Origin: Desulfovibrio sp. UCD-KL4C
Lineage (GTDB): Bacteria > Desulfobacterota > Desulfovibrionia > Desulfovibrionales > Desulfovibrionaceae
NCBI RefSeq assembly: GCF_006210265.1
Contig: NZ_VCNC01000001.1
Location: 134,843-198,842 of the forward strand
Length of the DNA stretch: 64,000 nucleotides
Direction: 5' to 3'
Positions within the stretch are counted from its first letter, which is position 1. Every line of letters starts with the position of its first letter. The notes below the pieces were generated by a model that saw only the letters and a list, made by a program, of their open reading frames with translations, had not been told where the DNA came from and searched no databases. The position numbers and the translations under genes were made by a program. Positions 1 to 7,698 of the stretch are shown here, piece after piece.

Positions 1-200
1 CCTTCTTGTTCTACTTTGGTTATAGGTAATGTTTTGCGTAAGCCAATAAGGGCTGCAGGAGGCTCACCGGATTGCTGTTCGTCAGACCATGCTCCGTTAC
101 CTACAACAATATTTTCAAGATCAAGAATGACTCCCTGATGTGTCATTGTAAGCAGTTGACGACCATTTTTAGTCCATCTCATTTGGCGGAAGTCACTCAT
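1..200 (-). CDS. Phage tail fibre protein, N-terminal part (runs off the window)
   Basis: The open frame starts at the ATG at 200 (MSDFRQMRWT...) and continues past base 1. The opening follows the plan of tail-collar fibre N-termini: a short 'T..G' start, a hydrophobic strand, then 'NIVVGNGAW', like the 'i.xGdG' core of the DUF3751 family. It would form the part of the fibre that attaches to the baseplate. A GGAG ribosome site sits 7 bases before the ATG, and the ATG overlaps the stop of the upstream gene as ATGA. In Mu-like genomes the fibre gene directly follows the last baseplate gene, as here. The family call is by pattern only because just 66 residues are visible. Confidence 0.6.
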   Translation of the reverse strand, partial: MSDFRQMRWTKNGRQLLTMTHQGVILDLENIVVGNGAWSDEQQSGEPPAALIGLRKTLPITKVEQE

Positions 201-740
201 TGTATAACTCCATTTATACTGTTGCCCAGCCGGACAAGACAGGTTGAATATATTAGTTCCGGCTCCGATGAAATTTCGGGGCTTGCCAGTGTTGCTGTAA
301 TACTGATGCCGATTCGTGCTTGTGCGGCTGGTTCCCCATGCAAGCGGTGCAATCTTAATTTTAAATTCTGCCCATCTTGCTACGTCTTCACTTCTGATAT
401 TTAAAATGTCGCTTACTTCATAGCCGAAATGGTCAAGTAGTATAGGCATTCCTGAATTTTTGCCGCCTTGGAGCTGCCACGCAAAAGCCTTGATTACACG
501 TTGCCTGAACTTGGCATCGTCGGCTTCAAGCCGGTGCCGGATGATCCCGCGTGACTCGGCCAGCATGGGAAGGAATTCGTCTTCGCAGGTTGCTGGGTTA
601 AATTGATCACGGAGCCAGTAAATATCTTTGACAACGCCATTAAAGACTCTAGCTATGCCGAGACAAACTGCCGCAACAGGTCCGGGAGTTAGACAGAGCG
701 GCCAGCGCAAGGTTTTAAATATGTAGTCTTTAAAATCCAT
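197..740 (-). CDS. Tail protein I-like baseplate protein with an apparent frameshift
   Basis: The reading starts at the ATG at 740 (MDFKDYIFKT). It contains a segment like the P2 gpI/Tail_P2_I core: 'CEDEFLPMLAESRGI', then a basic stretch and 'GMPILLDHFGYEV'. After about residue 135 (near 'KIKIAPLAWG') the original frame becomes implausible. The +1 frame then gives a convincing tail end (ARIGISITATL... VRLGNSINGVIQ) that stops at 197-199, overlapping the next ATG as ATGA. The shift lies around the four-C run at 334-337. It could be a real indel, a sequencing error or a programmed shift; I cannot tell which. It lies 2 bases downstream of the baseplate J gene, in the usual place for the last baseplate component. 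Confidence 0.55.
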
Positions 741-742
741 AA

Positions 743-1894
743 CTACGCCTCAGCAGCCCAGCTTGTTGTTATGACTAGTTCTGAAAGAACAGCCAGACCG
801 TCGGCAGCTACGGCAGTGTCTTCGGCGGGAGAAGGCCAGTTGATAGATTTAATATTTCCGCCGATTCCGACAGTAGAGATTAGGCGATCAATAGTAAGGT
901 CTTCGCCTATCTGGAGTGGAGAAATTCCGGCAACGGTTGTAGGGTCTGTGAATAATGCGCGGATACGGTTTTCAGCGGTCGCTTTAATTGCTTCAGGAGA
1001 GCCGGACACGAGGACCAACTCCGCGCGGATCACAACGTGGATCGGCTCCGGACCTTTCGCTATCCAGTCGTCATTAATTGGAAATTGGCTGGCGATGGCG
1101 GCGCGTACTTTCTCAAGCAAATCCTCGGTTGGAACTCCGGCAGCCCCTTTAACTACAACGTCAACCGTGCCTTGTCCGCGCGGATGTTGATCAAGAATTG
1201 TGACAGCGATTACTCCGGGAACAGACATGACCCAGCTTGCATAAGCATATTTTGTACAGCCGTTCTTTTCTTGCCAGCGCAGCACGTAGCGCTCTCCTAG
1301 TTGGGCATCTGTTTCGGTGTCTGCGCCTTCGGAAGAAAGCCAATCTGAACCATTGGCCACGCTGGTCACTTTAGGCACTGACGTTGAAATTTCACTGATT
1401 TGTCCGGGGGCGGCATTCGGCCCGCGTCCGTACTCCTCGGCCTCGACGGGTACGTTTATAGTTGTCTGGCCATCGGGTATGATTGCATCCTGTTTGGTAA
1501 TAAAGCGGTATACGGCTCCGGTTCCATCCGGTGCAGTTTTAAGGATACGCCCAGCTGGTATTTTGATGTTGCCAGACTGTTCGCCAGTAAAGATTACAGT
1601 CCCGGTTGCTTTAGTCGCAGATTTGCGGACAAGTTCGACCTGATCGGAATGAAGGTCTGACCATTCACCGGTTGCGGTTTTGGGGAAGGCGTTTTCAAGA
1701 ATGATGGCAAGCAGCTCGTAAAGTTTGAACAAGCTGAAAGCGAAAACTTCTATAAGTCCGCGCACGACTCCTTTATTCAGATTAAGCCGATTTGGAAGCC
1801 ATCCCTTAGCCGCATATTCGTCCTGAACTTCATTTATCCGGGTGAATATTTCTTCGCGTATTTCATCAAGTGTCTTTTTAACGGGGATTGACAT
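743..1894 (-). CDS. Baseplate J-like protein (Mu gp47 type)
   Basis: This 383-aa protein is a baseplate wedge component of a contractile tail. It has the Baseplate_J signature: an N-terminal helical part with 'GVVRGLIEVFAF', then 'GTVIFTGEQSGNIKIPAG' (strand and turn typical of the family), the conserved 'VPVEAEEYGRGPNAAPGQI', and 'ETDAQLGERYVLRWQEKNGCT' (shared 'D..yR.R' type motif), followed by the 'VPGV..V.I.D..P.G.GTV.V' domain. The length fits Mu gp47. It overlaps the upstream gene by 17 bases and ends 2 bases before the tail protein I-like gene, consistent with one late operon. Confidence 0.9.
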   Translation of the reverse strand: MSIPVKKTLDEIREEIFTRINEVQDEYAAKGWLPNRLNLNKGVVRGLIEVFAFSLFKLYELLAIILENAFPKTATGEWSDLHSDQVELVRKSATKATGTVIFTGEQSGNIKIPAGRILKTAPDGTGAVYRFITKQDAIIPDGQTTINVPVEAEEYGRGPNAAPGQISEISTSVPKVTSVANGSDWLSSEGADTETDAQLGERYVLRWQEKNGCTKYAYASWVMSVPGVIAVTILDQHPRGQGTVDVVVKGAAGVPTEDLLEKVRAAIASQFPINDDWIAKGPEPIHVVIRAELVLVSGSPEAIKATAENRIRALFTDPTTVAGISPLQIGEDLTIDRLISTVGIGGNIKSINWPSPAEDTAVAADGLAVLSELVITTSWAAEA

Positions 1895-2309
1895 CAGCCA
1901 TTACCTCTTTGATTTTGCCATCACTACCGACTTCAAAAATAATATTGAACGGGTGTGTTTCGTCTATGAATCGCCAGCTGGTGCTTGCTGTTATTCCGGT
2001 TTCATTCCAGCTTAAAATTTTGCAGTTCGGAGACATGGGCACGACGCGGGGATCAGTGTTGATACAGCGGGTTACTTCGATACAGAATGCGCTGCGTGTC
2101 GTGCTGGTGGATTCTTCTTTGATCCAATCTTGCATTGTGCTGCCGTGGTCCACGTCATAAAATAGCGTTCCTAAGTAAGTGAACAAGGCAAGCTTGATAT
2201 CCTGCACGCCCGTATCAGTTCCGTTTGTCAGCACCAGCTCGCCATTAGCTGCAACCTTGGCTTGAAAATCATCATCAAGGGCTATGTCTTGGCCGTAAAT
2301 TGCGGTCAT
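1878..2309 (-). CDS. Baseplate wedge protein (Mu gp46 / gpW-gp25 type)
   Basis: This 143-aa protein opens 'MTAIYGQDIALDDDFQ', which matches the start of Mu gp46-like baseplate proteins: a 'GxDi.ld..g' strand followed by 'VQDIKLALFTYLGTLFYD' and 'GSTMQDWI'. Its role is in the wedge part of the baseplate. The start at 2309 overlaps the stop of the spike gene by four bases (ATGA), indicating translational coupling. The assignment rests on the opening motif and on its position between gpV-like and gpJ-like genes. Confidence 0.8.
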   Translation of the reverse strand: MTAIYGQDIALDDDFQAKVAANGELVLTNGTDTGVQDIKLALFTYLGTLFYDVDHGSTMQDWIKEESTSTTRSAFCIEVTRCINTDPRVVPMSPNCKILSWNETGITASTSWRFIDETHPFNIIFEVGSDGKIKEVMADVNPR

Positions 2310-3178
2310 AATTTACCGCCAGATCTTGTCCCAGCATCGCTGTTGCCAGTGGTGGTAATGTCGCCTTCGACAGTTAGATTTCCGATAAGTTTTAAACTTC
2401 CCTCGTGCGTCTTATTTGTGCGCTCTTCGGCAGTGCCGATTTCTCCGTTTTCCCCGGTTGATGTCAGGTTTCCACGCAGTTCGATTTCAGGAGCTATGAC
2501 TTCAATTCGTTCATTTGATTCGACGCGAGCCGGGCCGGGAACCTCAATGGTCCAAGTTGCGGCTGTGGTCAGGTCATCGCCGGTGATGTTTGAAACCCTA
2601 TGACCTTCGACATTTTCAGTCTTGTTTTTACTGACAGTGATAGTTTCGTCCTCTCCGACCATGCGGGTGTTGCTTTTTCCAATATTCTCAAGTTGAGTGT
2701 CCCCGACCTTGCTGGTGCGGTCTTTGCCTATTTCGCTGATCCGGTTGGCCGGAGTGAAATGGATAATGTTCGACTCGGCATCTATCTTGATATGCACGCC
2801 CGGCTGTTGCTGAATGATAAAGCCGTCAACTTCACATTTAGGCGCAGCGGAAACATGCCAGCGAAAATTTGAAATACGTGGATAGTCCGGGTCGCCATCG
2901 TAATAAGTCAGATCACAAAAAGTGCCGGGAAGCGGAGGACAGACGACACCACGATTAGGTCCGGCCCAGATAATCGGGATTTCAACTTTTGGAATCACCG
3001 GCTCGGTATCATCCACAGATTCATCATTGCGGAGCGGTTGAATATCAGCCCAGTAAGAACCGTCTGAAGCATAAGTGTCCACAACTTTTGCTTTGCGAGT
3101 TATGCGGTAGTATGTGCGCAAATTAGGCATTGCCAGCTCGACTATGCGCTTAAGGAGCGTAAGCAGATCAGTACCCAT
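2306..3178 (-). CDS. Baseplate assembly/spike protein (Mu gp45, gpV-like)
   Basis: This 290-aa protein has an N-terminal OB-fold-like region ('RKAKVVDTYASDGSYWADI' then 'VEIPIIWAGPNRGVVCPPLPG') as in phage baseplate V proteins. The C-terminal half is polar and repetitive ('TSKVGDTQLENIGKSNTRMVGEDETITVSKN'-like short strands), as in the beta-helical needle of the Mu spike. In contractile phages this protein tips the tail tube and pierces the outer membrane. The last ~50 residues (LIGNLTVEGDITTTG) follow the typical spike ending. The gene overlaps its neighbours on both sides (11 and 4 bases). Confidence 0.85.
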   Translation of the reverse strand: MGTDLLTLLKRIVELAMPNLRTYYRITRKAKVVDTYASDGSYWADIQPLRNDESVDDTEPVIPKVEIPIIWAGPNRGVVCPPLPGTFCDLTYYDGDPDYPRISNFRWHVSAAPKCEVDGFIIQQQPGVHIKIDAESNIIHFTPANRISEIGKDRTSKVGDTQLENIGKSNTRMVGEDETITVSKNKTENVEGHRVSNITGDDLTTAATWTIEVPGPARVESNERIEVIAPEIELRGNLTSTGENGEIGTAEERTNKTHEGSLKLIGNLTVEGDITTTGNSDAGTRSGGKL

Positions 3179-3971
3179 ATTCCACTCCGTAGCTTATGTG
3201 GGTTCTGGCAGATGTGTTCTCAATTAGATGCAGGACTTCCAGAGCGCGGAATTTGTCGTTGATGCCGCGTTTGTTGTCCACCAGTGCAAAAATACGGGAA
3301 TGCCGCATGGCAGGCAGCAGAAAAGTTTCCACCTGTGAAAGTGCCGCCGTATTGCTTGTCGGCAGATGTTTAATCAATCCCTCGCCAGTCATTATGCCGG
3401 GATAGACGATGCTGGGTTGGTCATGATCTCCCCAGTGGATACCGTCAGGGCCGAGCCATAATTTCCATTTAGACATGTTCAGATCAAAACTGTGCTGGCA
3501 AGTCTCGGCGGCTTGTCTTGCAAGCTGCCAGACGGGAACGGTCGAGGATACAAAACGCGGGAACATGACGCCGGGCGAATCAATTTGGGCAGTGGGCAGT
3601 CCGGTCAGAGATGCCGCATAGCGGATGATTGCTTCAGGTGTTTCGTTCTTCCAACTCTGGCAGACGTGTACGGTATTAAGCAGCTCGTCATCTTTGCCGA
3701 CGCCGCTGATAATAATCTGATCCTTGTTGCCCGGTCGCATGGCCTTGACCGCGCCCACCCATAAAATAGGTGTTTTGTCCCGGTAACCGATGGCCATGTT
3801 GGCGGTGTCGCCGAGCTGCACCGCGCGGCGCACATCACCCATAGGGTCGGGCAATGTAATCTCAAAAGACCACATGGGAGCACGGCGACTGGAGCGTATG
3901 GCCAGCCGTGGACAGCGCAATATTTCCATTCCACCGATAATAATATGAGTGCGGATGCCGTTGATATTCAT
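3168..3971 (-). CDS. Baseplate hub protein (Mu gpP / late control D-like)
   Basis: This 267-aa protein sits just upstream of the spike gene, where Mu encodes its hub protein P. Visible features include an opening beta-rich segment ('SFEITLPDPMGDVRRAV..GDTANMAIGY'), 'WVGAVKAMRPGNKDQIIISG' resembling the hub domain 'G.I......g....i.GrD', and 'AIIRYAASLTG', the helix that follows it in gpD/gp44 proteins. It would form the ring linking tail tube and spike. Sequence similarity is weak to the eye, so the name depends largely on gene order. The length is shorter than Mu gp44 (about 380 aa). Confidence 0.6.
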   Translation of the reverse strand: MNINGIRTHIIIGGMEILRCPRLAIRSSRRAPMWSFEITLPDPMGDVRRAVQLGDTANMAIGYRDKTPILWVGAVKAMRPGNKDQIIISGVGKDDELLNTVHVCQSWKNETPEAIIRYAASLTGLPTAQIDSPGVMFPRFVSSTVPVWQLARQAAETCQHSFDLNMSKWKLWLGPDGIHWGDHDQPSIVYPGIMTGEGLIKHLPTSNTAALSQVETFLLPAMRHSRIFALVDNKRGINDKFRALEVLHLIENTSARTHISYGVEYGY

Positions 3972-4462
3972 TAACGAGAACCCCCGACCGGCTTAATACC
4001 GGGAGCGGCTTTGCCACTTGCAACGACTCTTTCTTCCGCTGCCACAACGGCAGGACGGTGTTCTGTGAAAGACAAAGTAGCCCTGATAGCATCATTTTTA
4101 TTTGATTCGCTTGAATCTAAACCGGAGAAAACAACCTGATTAATATGACGCGCTTGGCAGTGGCGGTTTAAAACGTCTAAAACCCGAGGATTTCCACCGT
4201 TATCCTGTCCCTTAAAAAGTCCATCAAGCTCGGCAAGACGGTCATAGCAATCAGCCTTATCGTCAGTTTCAAGTAGTATGGTCAAAGTTATATCTGCGTC
4301 TTCCCAGCCCATCGGGGTTTTAATTTTACCGGAAAGGCCATCCTGAGCAGCTTCATCAAAACGGACAGCTCCGCGAATGTATTGTTGCTGCAACAGTCCA
4401 TCCAGTTCGTTACCGCCAAGGGTTACCTTGCCGTCTTCAAAGGTTAGGTATCCATCAACCAT
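3971..4462 (-). CDS. Conserved phage baseplate/tail protein of unknown role
   Basis: This 163-aa protein has no motif I recognise with certainty. It opens 'MVDGYLTFEDGKVTLGGNELDGLLQQQYIRG' with strand-turn-strand character, then 'DADITLTILLETDD..DCYDRLAELDGLF', and ends in a flexible Gly/Lys tail. Position between the tape measure and the hub matches the Mu gp43 (DNA circularization N-like) slot or the DUF6046-type tube-baseplate adaptors. It overlaps the tape measure stop by 8 bases and the hub ATG by one base. I infer a structural role near the tube-baseplate junction. Confidence 0.5.
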   Translation of the reverse strand: MVDGYLTFEDGKVTLGGNELDGLLQQQYIRGAVRFDEAAQDGLSGKIKTPMGWEDADITLTILLETDDKADCYDRLAELDGLFKGQDNGGNPRVLDVLNRHCQARHINQVVFSGLDSSESNKNDAIRATLSFTEHRPAVVAAEERVVASGKAAPGIKPVGGSR

Positions 4463-6704
4463 CGTAACGCTCCACCAGTTTTTGCAGTTCGCGTGTAAAA
4501 CCTTCAGCGTCGCTTACGTTCGGCAGATTCAAAGTCAGGTTGTTAATTGTGATCCCGCCGGACTTGGACGCGCTGCGCTCTGGATTGGAAGTCTTATCTG
4601 TAGGTTTGGAAGTGTTCAAAGAAACTTCCTGCGCGGGGTCGCCTCCTGCAAGCGCCGGTTCCGGCGGTGGACCGAAAAGAAGTTCCCCGGCAAAGTCCAA
4701 ACCTTTGTCCAGGTATTTAGCCGGTGCTTCGAAAAGATCTTTTAAACCTGACTTGAAAGTTTCGCCCGGCATAGACAGGGCTCCGGATACGGCGTCAACA
4801 AGTGATCCGGCACCTGAATCGACGCCACCGGCCAGAGTTTCCATCATGCGCTGACCGGAAAGTGTGAGTGTTGAAAGTGGTCCCTCTTTGGCGTCACTGA
4901 ATGGGAGCATGTTGCGGATAGACTGCAAGCCGGATTTAACCATTTCAACTGGGGCGGAGATCATAGACTTGAGGCCGTCAGTGAATGTAGACCAAAGTTT
5001 ACGGCCGCACTCGGAGAGATCGATATTAGATAGAAAGTCTATAAAAGATTGTACCGGTTTCCAAAGATAGGAAATGCCGTTTTGTATATCATCCCAATAG
5101 ATAACAACTCCGCTAATCAATCCGGCTATAGCTGCTCCTACAAGGGCAATAGGCCCTAAAAAGATAGCCGTCATAGCAATAATAAGGGAGGTAACTCCGC
5201 CTATAGCGTCCTTAAATCCACTGGAAAATGATCCCCAAAGGTTTGAAAAAGCGTCGCGGATACCGTCCATTTGCCAGATACCCATAAAAAGATGATAGGC
5301 GGCTTCAACCTTATCGACAAAGCTTTGAACCGGTTTCCAGAGGTCTATGAAAAATTGTTTAACATCACCCCAGTAGGTCATGATCAGCACAGCTGCTGCG
5401 ACAAGGGCCGCTCCGACTAAAACAATAGGGTTGGCCAGTATGGCAAGGTTGAGTGCACCTGCCGCAACTGTTGCGGCCCACATGGCGGCGGAGAACACAC
5501 CGACGACGATAACTACGGTGGCAATAGCGGCCGCAAAGGCAATGAAAAATTTACCAATTGGATTACCGGCTAGTGTTGTCAGCCAGCCGACAACAACTGT
5601 GACCCCTTTAACAAGATATGTGAGGATGGGAAGAAATATTTTACCGATGGTTATTTGAAGTGCTTCAAATCCAGAGCCGAGAATGGTTGTGGCTCCGTTG
5701 AAATTTTCTAATTGCTTGGCTGCAACTTCGGCGGCTTTGCCCGGCTGATCAAGACTGGCTGCGTAGTCTTTAATAGTGCCGATACCTTGGGCCATTAAAG
5801 CCTGAATAGGTCCGACGGCTTCGGCCCCGAAAATCTTTTGCAGGTAAGCAGCTTTGTCTGCGCTGCCCATATTTTTCATAGCGCCTTCAAGGTTGCCGAG
5901 AATATCAAAGATAGGCAGCATGTTGCCGGATGCATCTTTTGTCGCAATGCCAAATTTACTCAATGCTTTGGCTGCCTCACTGGAAGGAGCTTGTAAACGC
6001 TGGAACATAATTTTGATTCCGGTACCGGCAACGGATGCGTCAATACCGACATCGCCTAGTTTACCGGCCATCGCCGCAACTTCGGCCAGAGAGGCTCCGG
6101 CAGCGGCGGCGACTGGTCCGGCGTTGGCCATTGTGGACGAAAGAGAAGCAAGCGTGGTGTTGGAGCTGGTGAAAGTGGTGGTCAAAATATCTGCAACTTT
6201 CCCCATCTGTTTTGCTTCCATACCGAATGAAGACAAAATATTGCTGGCAACGTTTGCAGTCTCACCAAGATCAAACTGTGCTGCACTGGCTAGATCAAGC
6301 ACGCCGGGAAGTGCTGCGACATTATTTGCAACAGAGAATCCGGCCATCGCTAGCGACTTTTCAGCACTAGCAACTTCAGATGCGGACCAAGCCGTAGAGG
6401 CTCCGAGGTCAAGAGACGCTTGTTCCAGAGTTTTCATTTCTGAAACAGTTGCACCGGATACCGCGCCAACCCCGGAGATTGCACTTTCAAAATCAGCGGC
6501 AACCCCGATTACCGGGGCAAGCGCGGCAAGAAATAACCCGGCGGCAAGGACAAAGGGCATCATGGATTTTGTCAGCGATCCCATAGAAGATGACAGTCGA
6601 CCTCCGGCGGCTTCGGTTTCGCCCATTCCTGAACGAATTTTACCGAGCGGTCCGCTTATAAAGTCTAACAAGCTGAAGCTTGCGAATACGTCAAAAACAT
6701 CCAT
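4455..6704 (-). CDS. Tail tape measure protein (TP901 type)
   Basis: At 749 aa this is the largest late gene. It sets tail length and occupies the tube lumen before DNA ejection. The first ~330 residues carry the phage tail tape measure core: 'DFESAISGVGAVSGA' , 'SAEKSLAMAGFS', 'ANVASNILSSFGMEA', 'ANAGPVAAAAGASLAEVAAM' and 'GTGIKIMFQRLQ'. Several hydrophobic segments follow (about 360-440 and 500-560), which is usual for membrane-inserting tape measures. The C-terminus (GGITINNLTLNLPNVSDAEGF) is the conserved ending of this family. It starts by TAATG overlap with the frameshifted chaperone product. Confidence 0.92.
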   Translation of the reverse strand: MDVFDVFASFSLLDFISGPLGKIRSGMGETEAAGGRLSSSMGSLTKSMMPFVLAAGLFLAALAPVIGVAADFESAISGVGAVSGATVSEMKTLEQASLDLGASTAWSASEVASAEKSLAMAGFSVANNVAALPGVLDLASAAQFDLGETANVASNILSSFGMEAKQMGKVADILTTTFTSSNTTLASLSSTMANAGPVAAAAGASLAEVAAMAGKLGDVGIDASVAGTGIKIMFQRLQAPSSEAAKALSKFGIATKDASGNMLPIFDILGNLEGAMKNMGSADKAAYLQKIFGAEAVGPIQALMAQGIGTIKDYAASLDQPGKAAEVAAKQLENFNGATTILGSGFEALQITIGKIFLPILTYLVKGVTVVVGWLTTLAGNPIGKFFIAFAAAIATVVIVVGVFSAAMWAATVAAGALNLAILANPIVLVGAALVAAAVLIMTYWGDVKQFFIDLWKPVQSFVDKVEAAYHLFMGIWQMDGIRDAFSNLWGSFSSGFKDAIGGVTSLIIAMTAIFLGPIALVGAAIAGLISGVVIYWDDIQNGISYLWKPVQSFIDFLSNIDLSECGRKLWSTFTDGLKSMISAPVEMVKSGLQSIRNMLPFSDAKEGPLSTLTLSGQRMMETLAGGVDSGAGSLVDAVSGALSMPGETFKSGLKDLFEAPAKYLDKGLDFAGELLFGPPPEPALAGGDPAQEVSLNTSKPTDKTSNPERSASKSGGITINNLTLNLPNVSDAEGFTRELQKLVERYDG

Positions 6705-7239
6705 TACTTTGTCCCTTCGAATATTTTAGCCATTACCGTTGCAAAATGTGCCGCTTGCTGTTTGTGAAATCGTTCTTCCATGTTTAATGCCCGGGCCGCT
6801 TGATCCGTAAATTCTTCCATGTCGTCTGCCGGTTCAGTTTTAAGCCAGTAAACTATTAAATCTGAGGAAATCAGGGCGGCACTTTTGCTATATGCCGCCC
6901 TGATTTCCTCTAGTTTCCCAGTTCTACAGAACCAGCCCCGCAACGCTTCATAATTGCGTCCGCAAAAGCGGCAACCAGCATAGGTTCGGATGTCAGGTCT
7001 TTTTCAAGACTGTTCTTTTCTTTAGGCTCAACGAGCTGGCCCAAAACTTTGCCCATAGTGTCAAACTGTTTGGACTTATCGGCCTTTGAAAGTGCAATAA
7101 GCTGCTTACGTCCCGGCTTGCAGAAATGATGTGTAATTTTTACAGCTTCCCCGTCGAAGTCGTCATATTCACTGGTAAACGGTTTGTATTTGCTTGGGGC
7201 TTCTTTAGTGGTCGGGGTCTCATTTGTTCCATCTGCCAT
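6704..7239 (-). CDS. Tail assembly chaperone, -1 frameshift fusion product (G-T type)
   Basis: This is the predicted long product of the chaperone locus. Translation begins at 7239, follows the short chaperone frame to GGA-AAC, slips back one base at 6913-6919 and continues in the overlapping frame (KLEEIRAAYSKSAAL...) to the stop at 6704, about 178 aa. The extension alone has no good start: its open frame begins only with TTG and lacks a ribosome site. Frameshifted G/GT-type chaperones that load the tape measure protein are the rule in contractile-tail and lambda-like phages, and the tape measure gene follows immediately here. The slippery heptamer and hairpin are seen directly; the product itself is inferred. 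Confidence 0.8.
6864..6919 (-). promoter_or_regulatory. -1 ribosomal frameshift signal: slippery heptamer plus perfect 18-bp hairpin
   Basis: Read on the minus strand, the zero frame is CTG GGA AAC TAG, which contains the canonical heptamer G-GGA-AAC at 6919-6913 directly before the stop. Two bases downstream begins a perfect 18-bp inverted repeat (arms 6893-6910 and 6864-6881) with an 11-base loop at 6882-6892. The -1 frame stays open to 6704, exactly where the tape measure ATG overlaps. Heptamer, stop and stimulatory hairpin together match established -1 frameshift sites. The 2-base spacer is shorter than the common 5-9, so partial melting of the stem base is likely. Confidence 0.88.
6910..7239 (-). 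CDS. Tail assembly chaperone, short product (Mu gp41 type)
   Basis: This 109-aa protein is rich in charged residues (MADGTNETPTTKEAPSKYKP...) and includes 'EAVKITHHFCKPGRKQLIAL' and 'EPMLVAAFADAIMKR', fitting small tail assembly chaperones encoded between the tail tube and tape measure. It is the zero-frame product that ends at TAG directly after the slippery sequence. Its role would be to coat the tape measure protein while the tube polymerises. It starts 3 bases after the tail tube stop. The family assignment comes from position and from the frameshift signal rather than strong sequence motifs. Confidence 0.8.
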   Translation of the reverse strand: MADGTNETPTTKEAPSKYKPFTSEYDDFDGEAVKITHHFCKPGRKQLIALSKADKSKQFDTMGKVLGQLVEPKEKNSLEKDLTSEPMLVAAFADAIMKRCGAGSVELGN

Positions 7240-7242
7240 GTC

Positions 7243-7689
7243 TTATTTCTCCTCATATTCCGGTTTGCCATCGTCGTTGATCATGAGGGCTGTACCGGAA
7301 AGTTTTACTTGCAATTCGCTGTCGCCGGATTTGGCGGATTCATCCTTACTATCAACCATAATGCCTTTCAGTACGACTTCACGCTTATTTTCACCGTCGG
7401 GTTCAAAAACAAGGGCAAGGTCAAATACTGATTTATAAATACCGTTAGACAAGGATTTAACGAGTTCCTGATATTCTAAAACGTCAATTGTAAAATCTAC
7501 GGTGGCCTCGTAATTACTTCTGGTTGCTCCGCGGGAGAGAACTCCTTTGCCATATGTCCTTTTTTTCTTCTGGGAGCTCTTCCAATTAATCTCGCTTATA
7601 CCGATCAGAACGCCTTGAGGCCCTGTCACTGTCAGCGCGTCCCAATCGTATGATCTCCCGTTAACGGAAACTTTTGATTCCTCTGCCAT
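7243..7689 (-). CDS. Tail tube protein (Mu gpM type)
   Basis: This 148-aa protein lies directly downstream of the sheath gene, the invariant position of the tube protein in contractile phages. It includes 'VSVNGRSYDWDALTV', 'GVLIGISEINWKSSQKKKRTYGKG' and 'YEATVDFTIDVLEYQELVKSL', the strand pattern of the Mu/XkdM-type tube family, and ends in an acidic tail. It would polymerise into the inner tube through which DNA passes. A good ribosome site precedes the ATG (GGGGGAAAC), and the gap to the sheath stop is 9 bases. Confidence 0.85.
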   Translation of the reverse strand: MAEESKVSVNGRSYDWDALTVTGPQGVLIGISEINWKSSQKKKRTYGKGVLSRGATRSNYEATVDFTIDVLEYQELVKSLSNGIYKSVFDLALVFEPDGENKREVVLKGIMVDSKDESAKSGDSELQVKLSGTALMINDDGKPEYEEK

Positions 7690-7698
7690 GTTTCCCCC

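Noticed and set aside
13-404. Plus-strand frame at 72-404
   Set aside because: It lies antisense to the tail fibre and tail protein genes, with no ribosome site or recognisable product.
5854-6729. A 291-codon plus-strand frame opposite the tape measure gene
   Set aside because: It is an Ala/Ser-rich shadow of the alanine- and glycine-rich tape measure sequence.
6704-6943. An independent 79-aa gene before the tape measure gene
   Set aside because: It has only a TTG start with no ribosome site and is better explained as the -1 frameshift extension of the chaperone.
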